Shown here piece after piece: positions 26,965 to 37,700 of a DNA stretch of 64,000 nucleotides. The translations under genes and the position numbers were made by a program. Every line of letters begins with the position of its first letter. Within the stretch, counting starts at the first letter, position 1. Source of the stretch: Xylanibacter rodentium (GTDB lineage: Bacteria; Bacteroidota; Bacteroidia; Bacteroidales; Bacteroidaceae); the NCBI RefSeq assembly GCF_013166575.1, contig NZ_JABKKE010000004.1, positions 110,934 through 174,933 on the forward strand. The letters run 5' to 3'. Below the pieces are notes generated by a model, which was given only the letters and a program-made list of their open reading frames with translations, searched no databases and was not told the origin of the DNA.

Positions 26965-27495
26965 TTATACACACTGAGACAGATAAGTACGTATGTATAT
27001 GCGTGCCTTGCCGAGCCGATGTTCGACAGACCGGTAGTTGTCGCCCGTTTGTCGGGATATTTCTCCTGTCTTCATTCCGGCATAGATGTGCATGCGGTAA
27101 ATTTCGCGGCAGTTTTCCGGAATGCCGGCCAGTCCGTGTTCTATGTGCTCTGTGATATCGCGCATTGCCAGCCGCGATTCTGCCGGGCTGTATATGGCTG
27201 TGCCGTTTGCATTGAATGTTGCGGAATGTTCGAGTTTTGACGCGTTTTCATATTCCCTGTAGATGGCCATACGGCGGAAACGGTCGGTTATCCGATTGCG
27301 TATCATTGTATATACCAATCCCGACAGCGTTACTGTGGATATGATGTTTTCAGTGGTGAGCAACTGTAGGAACACATCGTGCAGCAAGTCTTCCGCATCG
27401 GGTACAGAGCCGAGCCTTGCCGCGATGAACTTTATCAGTTCATCGCGGTGGCCGGCATAGTACTCAACTAACATATCATTATTACGATTATTCAT
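26965..27495 (-). CDS. second ECF-type sigma factor, overlapping the GH43 gene
   Basis: ATG 27495 (MNNRNNDMLVEYYAGHRDEL) is chosen over an in-frame TTG at 27501; 176 residues. Sigma region 2 (HRDELIKFIAARLGSVPDAE, DLLHDVFLQLL) and region 4 (IPENCREIYRMHIYAGMKTG, EISRQTGDNYRSVEHRL) are recognisable. The start lies inside the last codons of the upstream GH43 gene (overlap 8 bases), implying translational coupling at the end of the xylan operon. There is no neighbouring anti-sigma gene. About 110 bases separate it from the propeller-AraC gene downstream. A sigma factor as the terminal gene of a hydrolase/transporter operon suggests feedback control of other xylan genes, which is inference. Confidence 0.85.
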   Translation of the reverse strand: MNNRNNDMLVEYYAGHRDELIKFIAARLGSVPDAEDLLHDVFLQLLTTENIISTVTLSGLVYTMIRNRITDRFRRMAIYREYENASKLEHSATFNANGTAIYSPAESRLAMRDITEHIEHGLAGIPENCREIYRMHIYAGMKTGEISRQTGDNYRSVEHRLGKARIYIRTYLSQCV

Positions 27496-28456
27496 TGACA
27501 ACTTTCATTATCGTTCCGTCACTATTATGATACAGGCGCTGCACTTTGACGCTGCGCAGCCATGTAACACCGTCCGACGGGACACAATCATGATAGAACA
27601 GGTACCATTGTCCTTTGTATTCCACTATGGAGTGGTGGGTTGTCCATCCTACAACCGGGTCGAGCAGCACTCCGCGGAAAGTGAATGGCCCGTACGGCGA
27701 GTCGCCGGTGGCATAACACAGCAGATGCGAATCACCTGTAGAATAGGAGAAGTAATAGCGTCCGTTGTATTTGTGCATCCACGAGGCTTCGAAGAAACGG
27801 TGCGGATTGCCTGCTTTCAGTGGATTGCCGTCGGCGTCCAATATGACGATGGGTTTCGGCTCTTCTGCAAACTGTAGCATTGAATCGTCCATTTTGGCTA
27901 CTCTCGACGGCAGTGCGTCCTCATCGCCGGCCGGCAAATGTGCCGATTCGAGCGCTTTGTTGTCGCGATAACGTTGCAACTGCCCGCCCCACAGGCCTCC
28001 GAAGTACACATATATTTCACCGTCGTCGTCCTTGAATGCGCATGGGTCTATCGAATAAGACCCTCTGATTGGGTCTTGTTGGGGCCGGAACGGACCTTCG
28101 GGACTGTCAGCCACGGCCACTCCGAGACGGAATATGTCACATTTGTCCTTGGCGCTGTATATCAGATAATATTTTCCGTCACGTTCTGCCACGTCATTGT
28201 CCCACATTTGGCGTCCGACCCAGTCCACGTCGTCCACGCAGAGTATCTGACCGTGGTCGGTCACCTCACCGTTTTCCACATCATCGAGTGACAGGACGTG
28301 ATAGTCCTTCATTTCGAAATGCCCTCCGTTGTCGTCTTCCGTAGCTCCGCTGTCCCAGTCGTGTGACGGGTATATGTAAAGACGGCCGTTGAAAACGTTG
28401 GCAGACGGGTCGGCCATATAGTCTTCAGGAAATAGATATCTTGGTAACTTGTTCAT
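27488..28456 (-). CDS. cytoplasmic GH43 beta-xylosidase / alpha-L-arabinofuranosidase
   Basis: 322 residues without a signal peptide, so intracellular. Catalytic candidates: D16 (MADPSANVFNGRLYIY), D137 (SIDPCAFKDDDGEIYVYFGG) and E223 (RFFEASWMHKYNGRYYFSYS), with the spacing expected for a five-bladed GH43 propeller. Single-domain cytoplasmic GH43 enzymes paired with GPH-type symporters cleave imported arabino-xylo-oligosaccharides. It follows the GH10 gene by 20 bases and overlaps the ECF sigma gene by 8. The specificity, xylosidase against arabinofuranosidase, is not decided by the visible residues. Confidence 0.9.
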   Translation of the reverse strand: MNKLPRYLFPEDYMADPSANVFNGRLYIYPSHDWDSGATEDDNGGHFEMKDYHVLSLDDVENGEVTDHGQILCVDDVDWVGRQMWDNDVAERDGKYYLIYSAKDKCDIFRLGVAVADSPEGPFRPQQDPIRGSYSIDPCAFKDDDGEIYVYFGGLWGGQLQRYRDNKALESAHLPAGDEDALPSRVAKMDDSMLQFAEEPKPIVILDADGNPLKAGNPHRFFEASWMHKYNGRYYFSYSTGDSHLLCYATGDSPYGPFTFRGVLLDPVVGWTTHHSIVEYKGQWYLFYHDCVPSDGVTWLRSVKVQRLYHNSDGTIMKVVNE

Positions 28457-28476
28457 AATGTCTATGCTTGTTTGGT

Positions 28477-29586
28477 TTATTTATACATATTGATAATATC
28501 GTCAACAACGGGTTTCTCGTTGTATTTTCGGTCGAACAGCAACGGGTAGTTGGTACGTCCGGGTACAGGCCAGTTGTTCAGCCACGAATTGGCATCACTG
28601 ATTCCCCATAGTGTGATTCGTGAAATCTGTCCGCTGTGTCTGCGGTAGATGTCGAACAGTGCCTTATACCTTTCACGCAGTTTTTCGGCCATATCCTCCG
28701 GCAGTCCGGCCGTGTAAGGATTGTATTTCTTCTGATATTCGAAATTCTGCTCGACGGCGGCTCCGCCGAATCCTCTCGGATTTGGCAGCACGTTAACGTC
28801 AAGTTCGGTTATCATCACTTTCACTCCGCAAGCGGCAAACGAGTCAATCGATGCCTCGTAGTCGGAAAGGTCCGGATAGTCAAGTCCGTTGTGCGACTGC
28901 ATACCTACTCCGTCAATGCGGCATCCGGCATCTTTCAGCCGCTTTACCAGGCGGCACACTGCAGCACGTTTGCCCGGTTTGGACATGGAAAAGTCATTGT
29001 AATACAACTCTACGTCAGGGTCTGCCTCATGGGCCGCCTTAAAGGCAATCTCTATAAAGTCTTCACCTACAATCTCATAGAAAGGCGAGCGACGGAAACT
29101 GCCGTCGTCTTCGATAGCCTCGTTTACCACATCCCATCCTTTTATGCGGCCTTTGTATCGTCCCACCACCGTCGATATGTGCTTGCGCATGCGTTCTATC
29201 ATCACTTCCCGGCTCACTCTTTTCCCTTCGTCGTCAGTGAAGAACCAGCGCGGTGCCTGTGAGTGCCATATAAGACAGTGGCCTATCGGCACTTGTCCGT
29301 TTTTCTCGGCATAGTCGACAAAGCGGTCGGCCGCCCTGAAGTCAAATTTGTTCTCGCGTGGTTGTAGCAATCCTGATTTCATGCAGTTTTCGGCCACTAT
29401 CGTGTTGAAGTGGCGTTTCAGCACCTTTGTGGCATTTGCGTCTTTCCCGTCAGATTGTCTCTGGTTTATGGCGGCTCCTATCAGGAAATGCCCGGACACG
29501 GCATCTTTCAGTCCTGTCTGCTGTGCCGAGAGCAGGCCCGGCAAGGCTATACATGCAGCCACAAGCAAAAATGTTCTTTTCTTCAT
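28477..29586 (-). CDS. GH10 endo-1,4-beta-xylanase
   Basis: 369 residues, signal peptide (cleavage near LLSAQQ), one GH10 catalytic domain and no carbohydrate-binding insertion. The acid/base is E156 in WDVVNEAIEDD and the nucleophile E261 in ITELDVNV; further GH10 residues seen are HCLIWHSQAPRWF (103-115) and DVELYYNDFS (191-200). It hydrolyses internal xylan linkages in the periplasm or at the surface. The signal peptide lacks an obvious lipobox cysteine. The gene is between the GPH symporter (23 bases upstream) and the cytoplasmic GH43 (20 bases downstream), the xylanase-transporter-GH43 set familiar from Prevotella and Bacteroides. Confidence 0.93.
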   Translation of the reverse strand: MKKRTFLLVAACIALPGLLSAQQTGLKDAVSGHFLIGAAINQRQSDGKDANATKVLKRHFNTIVAENCMKSGLLQPRENKFDFRAADRFVDYAEKNGQVPIGHCLIWHSQAPRWFFTDDEGKRVSREVMIERMRKHISTVVGRYKGRIKGWDVVNEAIEDDGSFRRSPFYEIVGEDFIEIAFKAAHEADPDVELYYNDFSMSKPGKRAAVCRLVKRLKDAGCRIDGVGMQSHNGLDYPDLSDYEASIDSFAACGVKVMITELDVNVLPNPRGFGGAAVEQNFEYQKKYNPYTAGLPEDMAEKLRERYKALFDIYRRHSGQISRITLWGISDANSWLNNWPVPGRTNYPLLFDRKYNEKPVVDDIINMYK

Positions 29587-29609
29587 AATATCGTTCTGTT
29601 TTTAGTTAT

Positions 29610-31118
29610 TTATGGGTTTGCCTCCTGGCCGGCTTGCCTGCGGCGTTCCGCCAGATCGGCCTGCATCCTTTCATTATATTGCTTGGTAATTGGATAGAAG
29701 AACAGTGCGCCGACTCCGATACCGAACAGCAATGCCGGAATTATCGACGATACAAGTCGTATTCCGTCTACAGCCATGTCATTTTGCGTTGTAACATTAC
29801 CTGATACGTAGCCGAACACAGACAGTATCACACCGGCAAAGGCACCGCCGAGACCGAGACCGGCCTTGAGCGCAAACACTACTCCCGAGAAGCAGAAGCC
29901 CGTGGCACGGCGGTGGTTGACATATTCCACGTGGTCGGCTACGTCGCCTATCATGGCCCATAGCAGCGGCACTGTAGGGGCGTATGCCAGACTTTTGAGT
30001 ATGCAGAGCACGAACATCAGTTCTACGTCGGCCGGCGTGGGCAGATAGAACAGTGCGGTGAACAGTGCGGTCAGTGACAGGCAGACAATGAATGTCTGCT
30101 TCTTGCCGTAACGGTTGGCCAGATAGCTTGACAGACAGATGACTCCGATGAACTGTACCACGGCTCCTATCATATTGAACAGTGAGAAACCGATGGAGTA
30201 GGCGTCGGCCTGTCCGCGTGCGATAAGGTTGAAGGAACCCAATACGGTGGCCCATATTCCGGTCTTCTCATTGCCAGGGTCCGTCAATCCGAGCATGTCG
30301 AGGAAGTTGTACAATGACTTTTGGTCTACGGCATACTGGAAATAGAAGTTCATGGCGCTGCCCCACATGGCCAGAGTGATGAAGATGAACAACGTGAGCA
30401 CGAACATGGCCCGCCACGGCACGCTTGACAAAGTGTCCTTCACATCTTCTTTGATGTTCATCTTCTGAGCCGGAGGCGGAGCGATGCGCTCACGGGAAGA
30501 GAAGAAAGCTATCACAAGGAAGACAAAGGCTATGGCGGCAAACAGGCTTATCGTGTACAGCCATCCGCGTTGGGCGTCGCCGTTGCCGAACTTGTTGACC
30601 AACGGCAGTGTAAGGCCCTGAACCACAAACTGTGCTATAGTGGCGGCGACGAATCGTATCGACGTGATGCTCGTGCGCTCCTTGATATCGCCTGTCATAA
30701 CACCGCCAAGCGACGAGTATGGAGTGTTGTTCAGCGAGTACATTGTCATAAGCAATATATAAGATAATGTGGCATAGAGGGCTACCATGCCTTTGTCTTC
30801 TATTCCGGGATTATAGAAAGCCAGTACGTAGAAGACACTGAACGGCAATGCCGTCCACAGCACCCATGGCCTGTATTTTCCCCATTTCGTGTTAGTGCGG
30901 TCGGAGATTATTCCTACAGCGGGGTCAACAAACGCATCGACAATGCGGGCTACCAACAACACGGAGCCGGCTATGGCACCGTCCAAGCCGAACACATCCG
31001 TATAGAACTTCAGCTGGAAGATCATCATCATCTGGAACACGAGATTGGCCGAAGCGTCACCCAGCGAGTAGCCGATCTTCTCGCCAAGGGGTACTTTCTG
31101 AGACATTATCTTATTCAT
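29610..31118 (-). CDS. GPH-family sugar:cation symporter
   Basis: 502 residues with about twelve predicted membrane helices. GPH signatures are present: EKIGYSLGDASANLVFQ at the N-terminus, VDPAVGIISDRTNTKWGKYRPWV in the helix 2-3 loop (residues about 66-88) and YGKKQTFIV in the second half. GPH (glycoside-pentoside-hexuronide) symporters bring oligosaccharides or pentosides across the inner membrane with Na+ or H+. ATG 31118 (MNKIMSQKVPLG) is used; ATG 31106 is possible. First gene of the xylan operon, so xylo-oligosaccharides are the likely substrate. Its leader contains TGGTTTTTAATTAA twice (31128-31141 and 31151-31164). Confidence 0.9.
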   Translation of the reverse strand: MNKIMSQKVPLGEKIGYSLGDASANLVFQMMMIFQLKFYTDVFGLDGAIAGSVLLVARIVDAFVDPAVGIISDRTNTKWGKYRPWVLWTALPFSVFYVLAFYNPGIEDKGMVALYATLSYILLMTMYSLNNTPYSSLGGVMTGDIKERTSITSIRFVAATIAQFVVQGLTLPLVNKFGNGDAQRGWLYTISLFAAIAFVFLVIAFFSSRERIAPPPAQKMNIKEDVKDTLSSVPWRAMFVLTLFIFITLAMWGSAMNFYFQYAVDQKSLYNFLDMLGLTDPGNEKTGIWATVLGSFNLIARGQADAYSIGFSLFNMIGAVVQFIGVICLSSYLANRYGKKQTFIVCLSLTALFTALFYLPTPADVELMFVLCILKSLAYAPTVPLLWAMIGDVADHVEYVNHRRATGFCFSGVVFALKAGLGLGGAFAGVILSVFGYVSGNVTTQNDMAVDGIRLVSSIIPALLFGIGVGALFFYPITKQYNERMQADLAERRRQAGQEANP

Positions 31119-31171
31119 GCTAATTTGTGGTTTTTAATTAAATTGGTTTATGGTTTTTAATTAAGTTTTTG

Positions 31172-31179
31172 CAAAGGTA
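31172..31179 (-). promoter_or_regulatory. -7 box of the xylan operon
   Basis: TACCTTTG on the minus strand, 53 bases before ATG 31118. No consensus -33 box at the right distance, which fits a promoter that needs an activator. Confidence 0.45.
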
Positions 31180-31459
31180 GCACATCTTCAAACAACATTT
31201 TATAATTTGCCGTTACAGATTGTTTTCTTTTCGTTTCATTATAATCGAAAAGTGTGAAATAGCACCAGATTGTTGCTTTCAAATGCCATGATTATATTTT
31301 CAAGAACCGTAGAATGCACGCTATGTCCGACATGTCGCTTTCGTCGGCTTTTGTATGTACGGGATGTGAGTCGCATATGAAAATCTGGCATTTGCAGATG
31401 ATACATACGGCTGTACGGTCATGACCAAATATATTTACTTTAACGTATGTTAAGCGGCA

Positions 31460-31780
31460 TCTGAATCGCGATTTCCGGACAAGGCTCTGAAAAACGCGAT
31501 TTTTGCTTCAAACGGGAAGCGCTGATATTCAGAGTGTTACAGTAATTCGGATTTGTAAATAAAGCAGAGAGGGCCTTATCACCTTGCAATAAGGCCCTTA
31601 TTGCATTGCGGCGGCGGCCTTATTGCAATGCGAAACGGCCCTCGCGGGAGTGTCGGGAGGCCCTTACGGCAAATTTTCCATGCAAAAAACGTGTGTCGAT
31701 ACACCAGAGAGGGCCTTTCTGCTTTTCCAGTCTGGAAAAAATAAAATGTGTTTTTTTCGGAATAATACGTACATATTTCA
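31460..31780. repeat. modular repeat B, copy 2
   Basis: Divergent copy: hairpin region AATCGCGATTT...AAAACGCGATTTTTG (31465-31505), AAGCAGAGAGGGCC (31562), GTCGGGAGGCCCTTACGGCA (about 31650-31669), ACGTGTGTCGATACACCAGA (31689) and a T-rich tail. It lacks the ATCCCCCAAAGGGGGAT module. Lies in the 1.1-kb gap between the divergent xylan operon and the FAS1/SusCD locus. Confidence 0.65.
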
Positions 31781-31897
31781 TTGGTGTTTGTCGAATGTAG
31801 ATTTGGCTTGAATATCATTATATTATAATGTAATGATAATACATTGTGATTCTTTACATGGCGTCAATAAGCAAAATGGAATGTTCATACAATCCGT

Positions 31898-31951
31898 AAA
31901 TTGGCATTTACAGCCTTTAAAAGGCTATATGACTGCATATCATGCCAATTT
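31898..31951. promoter_or_regulatory. nested inverted repeats upstream of the FAS1/SusCD locus
   Basis: AAATTGGCAT (31898-31907) is the exact reverse complement of ATGCCAATTT (31942-31951). Between them AGCCTTTAAAAGGCT is a second near-palindrome. It lies about 270 bases upstream of ATG 32225 and could be an operator, a terminator hairpin or a cruciform. Nothing else is recognised in 31781-32165. Confidence 0.4.
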
Positions 31952-32165
31952 GAACGGACATGTGGAAGCGTGATGTGCGCACGAAAGCACTTCTTTTTCA
32001 ATATATTCGAGTTGTTGCTGTAATTTATTGATATTCAGGATATTGTGACGTTGAATAGAATTGTTGTGAAACAAGGAGTGAATATAATGAGATAAAAACA
32101 AAAACCTTGTAACAATTAGAAAAGGGCTATAAACATAGGAAATAAAGCATATATCAAAAATATGT

Positions 32166-32173
32166 TAACTTTG
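32166..32173 (+). promoter_or_regulatory. -7 box of the FAS1/SusCD locus
   Basis: TAACTTTG, 51 bases before ATG 32225; no good -33 match, compatible with activator-dependent transcription. Confidence 0.45.
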
Positions 32174-32224
32174 CCGCAGAAAACCTAAAATTGCAATAAT
32201 TACAAAATTAACAATTTAATATCT

Positions 32225-34771
32225 ATGGCAATCAAGTATTTTTCACTGTCGTCAGGCGGTACGTCATTGGCAAGGCACACCAGGAAAAGACTGGGTGCAT
32301 TGGCGTTGGTAATGGCCGGAATGACAGGACTCGGACTCAGTTCATGTTCTGAGTACGACTTGGACGAGAGGACTCCATCCAACTGGGGTAACTCCATTTA
32401 CAGTTATCTTGCCGGTAATGGGAACTACACCAACATGACCAGAATTATCGATGATCTGGGCTATACCGCGGTGTTGAACAAGACCGGTTCCAAAACTCTT
32501 TTTGTGGCCGACGACGATGCTTTTGCACGTTTTTATGCCAACAACAGTTTCGGAGTGCGTTCTTACGAGCAGCTGTCCGAGGCGCAGAAGCGTATGCTGC
32601 TGTTCGGGGCGATGATCAACAACAGTTATCAGCTGAACTATCTCTGCAACACGGAGGGCCCGGTAGAGGGAGCCTGCATGCGTCGCCTTTCGGCACTCAG
32701 CCCCTATGACAGTGTTCCAAGGCTCAGGCCGGAGGACATGCCTGACAACAAGTATTGGAAACATCTGAAAAGTCAGCCTTTTACGTATTGTTTCAAGGAT
32801 CTCACATATATACCCATGATTCATTTCATGGAGAAGTTCCTGGCCAATAACAAGATAACCAACGAGGATTACGATTTCCTATATAATAATGAGACAAACC
32901 GTAAGCCCGGACAGGCCAGCGTCAACGGTCTGCAGGTAGTGGAAGAGGACATCCGTTGCTCAAACGGATTCATCAACCGTACCGAAGAGGTTATGACTCC
33001 GCTGCAGAACATGGCCGAAATAATATCCCAAAAGCCTGTGGCAAGCCGTTGGAACTCGTTTCTTGAGCGTTTCAGCGCTCCTGATTCCGTGGAGGAGGCT
33101 TCCATTCGTCTTGGACTGTCATGGCCGGCAGAGAAAGCCTACCAGAAACGCTTCTTCTCCGAATGGTCACAGGGTGGGAGACCATATTCCACCACCGCAG
33201 ACGGAACAGTGATTGACGATGCGGAACTGTTGACGTTTGACCCGGGATGGAACGAATATTATGCCGGGCAGAACACTACTGCCGATGTAGAGTTGCAGCG
33301 CAACATGGCGTTGATGATGGTGCCGAGCGACGAGGCATTGGATTATTACTGGAGAGATGGTGCCGGAAGCATTCTGCGTGAGCGTTATGGAACATGGGAA
33401 GCCGTGCCGGACAATGTGATAGCCGAGTTGGTCAACAACAACATGCAGAAATATCTCACTTCGTGTGTGCCGAGCAAATTCCCTACCATGCTCAACAAGT
33501 CGAACGACCCGATGAATATAACGACGAATGATGTGGATTCGGTATGGCTGGGATGTAACGGAGCTATTTATCTGACAAACAAGGTGTTCGCGCCCACGTC
33601 GTTTGTCAGTGTGATGTATCCGCTCATCGTCTTCAACGACAATTATAAGATATTGTGGTGGATTATCAACCAGCACCGTTATGATGCGCTGCTCAATTCG
33701 CTGACCTCGACTTACAGCCTTATGGTGCCCAGCAGCAATGCCGTATTGCAGTATGTGGATCCTTGTTCGTATGGCAAGACTGATCTGGAAATGCTGCGTT
33801 TCCATTATGACAACGCTACCAAGGAGCCGTATGCGTCTGTTCATAAATACGATCCGGCAACAGGTGTGGTGGGCGACTCCATCGATGAGAAGCGCGGTTA
33901 CTGGGGATTGGACCGTCGTCTGGAATTCCTGCTGAAAGACCATGTGGTGGTAGGCGACATCGAGGATGGCCACGAGTATTACAAGACGATGGGCAACTCG
34001 ATAATCCGTGTGAAGGACGCGTCGAAAGGAGCCGGTGGCATGACCATCGAGGGTACATATCAGATGAACGACAACCTGCGGCCGATACCTGTCAGCCATA
34101 TATATAACCAGACCAAAGAGCAGACCGGCGGTAACGGAAAGACATATATCCTCGACGAACAGCCTATTCTCGGAACACGTCAGAGCGTTAAGAAGATTCT
34201 TGAAGCCACGCCTGAGTTCAGCGAATTTGCAGGACTGCTCGAGGCATCGGGGCTCATCGAGAACAACTATAAGGACAAGACCTGCGGTGACAATTATATA
34301 AATGTGTTCAACAGTTATCAATATACTGTATATGTGCCCACCAACGAGTCAATACGCAATCTGATAAATGACGGCAAATTGCCTGACCCGGAGCAGATCG
34401 ACGAGAAGCGGGAGGCCGGCATCAACGTTACTGCCGACTCGACGAAACTGGTGAACTTTGTGAAATACCACATACAGGACAACGCCCTTGTCATAGGTGG
34501 CAGAAACGAAAGCTCGTTGTATGAGACCGCGCTTATCGACACGCGTACCAACAGTTTCGTGCGTCTGTCTGTAACTGCCGACGACAAGGAAATCTCCATA
34601 AAGGACGGCAAGAACAATACGCGTCGTGTAGTGAAGACCAGTCCCGCCGTATACAACCGTTTTGCCCGAGAGTATATCTATCCCGGCAAGAGCGCGAAGG
34701 ATGCCACTGACATCGAGACGAACTCATCTATTGTCATCCATCAGATAGACGGACCGTTGATGTATGAATAA
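32225..34771 (+). CDS. multi-FAS1 (fasciclin) domain surface lipoprotein
   Basis: 848 residues. A long signal sequence ends in lipobox GLSSC (C41), so an outer-membrane lipoprotein is expected. At least three and perhaps four degenerate FAS1 units are visible by their first-strand motif: KTLFVADDDAFARFY (about 93-107), NMALMMVPSDEALDYY (about 360-375), YSLMVPSSNAVLQYV (about 497-511) and YTVYVPTNESIRNLI (about 700-714), the last followed by VNFVKYHIQDNALVIGG. FAS1 domains mediate protein-protein or protein-glycan adhesion. As the first gene of an operon with SusC and SusD homologues, it may be the surface glycan-binding component. The ligand is unknown. Confidence 0.8.
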   Translation: MAIKYFSLSSGGTSLARHTRKRLGALALVMAGMTGLGLSSCSEYDLDERTPSNWGNSIYSYLAGNGNYTNMTRIIDDLGYTAVLNKTGSKTLFVADDDAFARFYANNSFGVRSYEQLSEAQKRMLLFGAMINNSYQLNYLCNTEGPVEGACMRRLSALSPYDSVPRLRPEDMPDNKYWKHLKSQPFTYCFKDLTYIPMIHFMEKFLANNKITNEDYDFLYNNETNRKPGQASVNGLQVVEEDIRCSNGFINRTEEVMTPLQNMAEIISQKPVASRWNSFLERFSAPDSVEEASIRLGLSWPAEKAYQKRFFSEWSQGGRPYSTTADGTVIDDAELLTFDPGWNEYYAGQNTTADVELQRNMALMMVPSDEALDYYWRDGAGSILRERYGTWEAVPDNVIAELVNNNMQKYLTSCVPSKFPTMLNKSNDPMNITTNDVDSVWLGCNGAIYLTNKVFAPTSFVSVMYPLIVFNDNYKILWWIINQHRYDALLNSLTSTYSLMVPSSNAVLQYVDPCSYGKTDLEMLRFHYDNATKEPYASVHKYDPATGVVGDSIDEKRGYWGLDRRLEFLLKDHVVVGDIEDGHEYYKTMGNSIIRVKDASKGAGGMTIEGTYQMNDNLRPIPVSHIYNQTKEQTGGNGKTYILDEQPILGTRQSVKKILEATPEFSEFAGLLEASGLIENNYKDKTCGDNYINVFNSYQYTVYVPTNESIRNLINDGKLPDPEQIDEKREAGINVTADSTKLVNFVKYHIQDNALVIGGRNESSLYETALIDTRTNSFVRLSVTADDKEISIKDGKNNTRRVVKTSPAVYNRFAREYIYPGKSAKDATDIETNSSIVIHQIDGPLMYE

Positions 34772-34792
34772 CCCTAAGAAAACTGAATAATC

Positions 34793-37700
34793 ATGGAATA
34801 TATAACCAACAACAGATGTATAAGACGCATGACTTCAGCGGCACTCGGATGCCTGCTGACTGTCGGCAGTGCTTTTGCACAGCAAGCCGGGCAAATCATC
34901 AGCGGTCAGGTGTTTGACAGCATGGGGCCGGTGATTACGGCCAATGTGGTGGAGATAGACGCGGCCAACCGTATCGTGACAGCCTGTATAACTGACTTCA
35001 ACGGAAACTTCTCGTTGAAACTGAAGAACCCAAAGAACCGTTTGAGGGTTTCTTTCGTGGGATACAAGACACAGACGCTGCCTATCAACAAGACCACATA
35101 TCGCATCAATCTTGTGGATGCCACACAGATAAGCGAACTCACGGTGAAGTCGAAAAGACGCACGCAAGGTTCGGGACTTGCCATTCCCGACCGTGAGGTC
35201 TCCACATCCCGGCAGACCATCAGCACGAAGGAATTTGAGGGTCTGGCCCTTACCACGATTGACGAGGCCCTGCAGGGACGTATCGCCGGTCTGGACATTG
35301 TGGCCAACAGCGGAAACCTGGGTGCCGGTACATCCATGCGCTTGCGCGGTGTGTCGAGCATCAACGGCTCAAGCGAACCGCTAATCGTGGTGGACGGCAA
35401 TGTCTTCCAGACGGACGAGAGCGTGGACGCGAGCATGAACGACGAGAAATTTGCCGAACTGCTCAATGTTAACCCCGACGACATCGAGAGCATCGCAGTG
35501 CTGAAGGATGCCGCCGCTACTGCAATATGGGGTAGCCAGGGTGCCAATGGTGTCATCGAAATCAAGACAAAACGCGGTGCGCGCGGCAAGACAGCGGTGA
35601 CCTATTCTTTCCGTCTCACTGCCACTCATCAGCCCGAAGGCATGAAGATGCTCAATGGTGACGAGTATACCATGCTGATGAAGGAGGCGTTCTTCAACCA
35701 GAAACTGAGTGATGCAGCCAGCAATATCAAGGAGTTGAACTATCTTAATCCGATGGAGTTCAGTGAGGCACGCATGTTTGACGACAACACCGACTGGGTG
35801 GATGCCGTAAAGCAGACAGGATGGCGTCAGAACCATTATGTCTCGATATCGGGAGGAGGCGAGAAAGCCAATTTCCGTATCGGTGCAGGTTACGACCATG
35901 AGACTGGTTCCATCATCAAGCAGCAGCTTGACAGATTCACTACACGTGTGGCTCTCGACTATTTTGTGAGCACACGCATCAAGTTCGAGTCGAACCTGTC
36001 GTTCACATACACCCGCAACCAGAAGAACTACAGCGATCTGCTGGGTATTGCCTACAAACGCATGCCTAACCTTTCTATATATGAGGAGGATGAGTTCGGC
36101 AACGATACCGACCGCTTCTACAACATCCAGTTCGACCATTCAAAGGAACTGGACGACCAGTACATGCTCGACAACCCTGTGGCTTTGGCTCATCTTGCCA
36201 AGAACAATCAGTCTACATACAAGATACAGCCCGAGTTCAAAATCAATTACAAGCTGTTGGGTACCGACGAAGGCAAGACGCATCTCGACTACGAGGGAAA
36301 GATTATGTTCGATATATACAATGAGTATAACGACACATTCCGTCCCTCGGCAATCAACAACGGCGGATGGTATGCAGGTGACGACAAAACCAAAAGTTAC
36401 CCCAACAAGGCTGTGTCCAACAGCAGCAAGCAGCTGGGTATTTCCACAACACATACTCTGACTTTCACACCGCATTTCAGGAACGAGGACCACTCGCTGA
36501 TGATGATGCTCCGCGGACAGGTGAACAGCGGTTCGTCAAACTATCAGAGCACAGGTGTGTTCCGTCTTCCGTCGGGTAGCATCCAGAGTCCTTCGGCCTC
36601 TGCACCCATTCAGGAAATGAGTACAAGCAGCGGACAGTGGCGAAGCATTTACCTGACATACTCGGCACACTATGCCTACAAGGGACGATATATGGCCGAT
36701 TTCTCCATACGTCGTGACGGCAGCACCAAGTTCGGACCGGACCAGCGGTGGGGTAACTTCCCCGCATTGTCACTCAGGTGGAACATCAGCGACGAGCCGT
36801 TCTTCAAGAAGGCATTGCCGTTTGTCTCGATGCTTTCGGTACGTCCGGGATGGGGTATCGTGGGTAAACAGCCCAACAAGGAATACCTGTTCCTGAGCCG
36901 TTATGTGGGAAGTACAGGCTACATAGGCAACGGTGGCACTCATCCCAACAACATACAGTTGAAAAACTTGAAGTGGGAAGAGAAAGAGACTTATAATCTT
37001 GGTATAGACTTCGGTTTCCTTGACGACAAGATTACCGGAAATGTGGAAATATACAAGCAGGTGACACGTGATCTTCTGCTTGAGAATTACGGTATTCCCA
37101 CTTCTTCCGGATATCCCACACTGACATGGGCCAATGTCGGAAAGATGGACAACGTGGGATGGGAGTTCAACATCAACGGCAACCAGATTATAAAGGCCGG
37201 AAAGTTCTCGGTGGATTTCAATGTCACGTTCGCCAACAACAAGAATACCTTGAAGGAGATGAGTGAGAGTTGCTTGTCGAGTCTCAATAAAGAATGGAAC
37301 GGAGCGAACGGCAATTATATGACCCGTGTTGAGCTGGACCGTCCGTTGGGAAGTATCTATGGTTTCCGTTACAAGGGAGTCTATCAGTATTCGGAATATT
37401 CGGATGTGGAGGAGCCTAAGGTAAGTGGTCCGAACGCTCCGGTAGCACGCGACGAGAACGGTAATGTGGTTCTCGACCATCGCGGACGTCCTATTCCAAT
37501 GACATTCCGTTATGGCAAGGTAGGTTACGAATTCAAGGGTGGTGACGCCATATATGAAGATATAAACCACGATGGAACTATCGACGAACTGGACATTGTC
37601 TATCTGGGTTCGTCACTTCCTAAGATTACCGGCGGATTCGGATTCAAGCTCACTTTCGGGCGTCTTACATGGAACAACCAGTTCAACTTCCGTTACGGCA

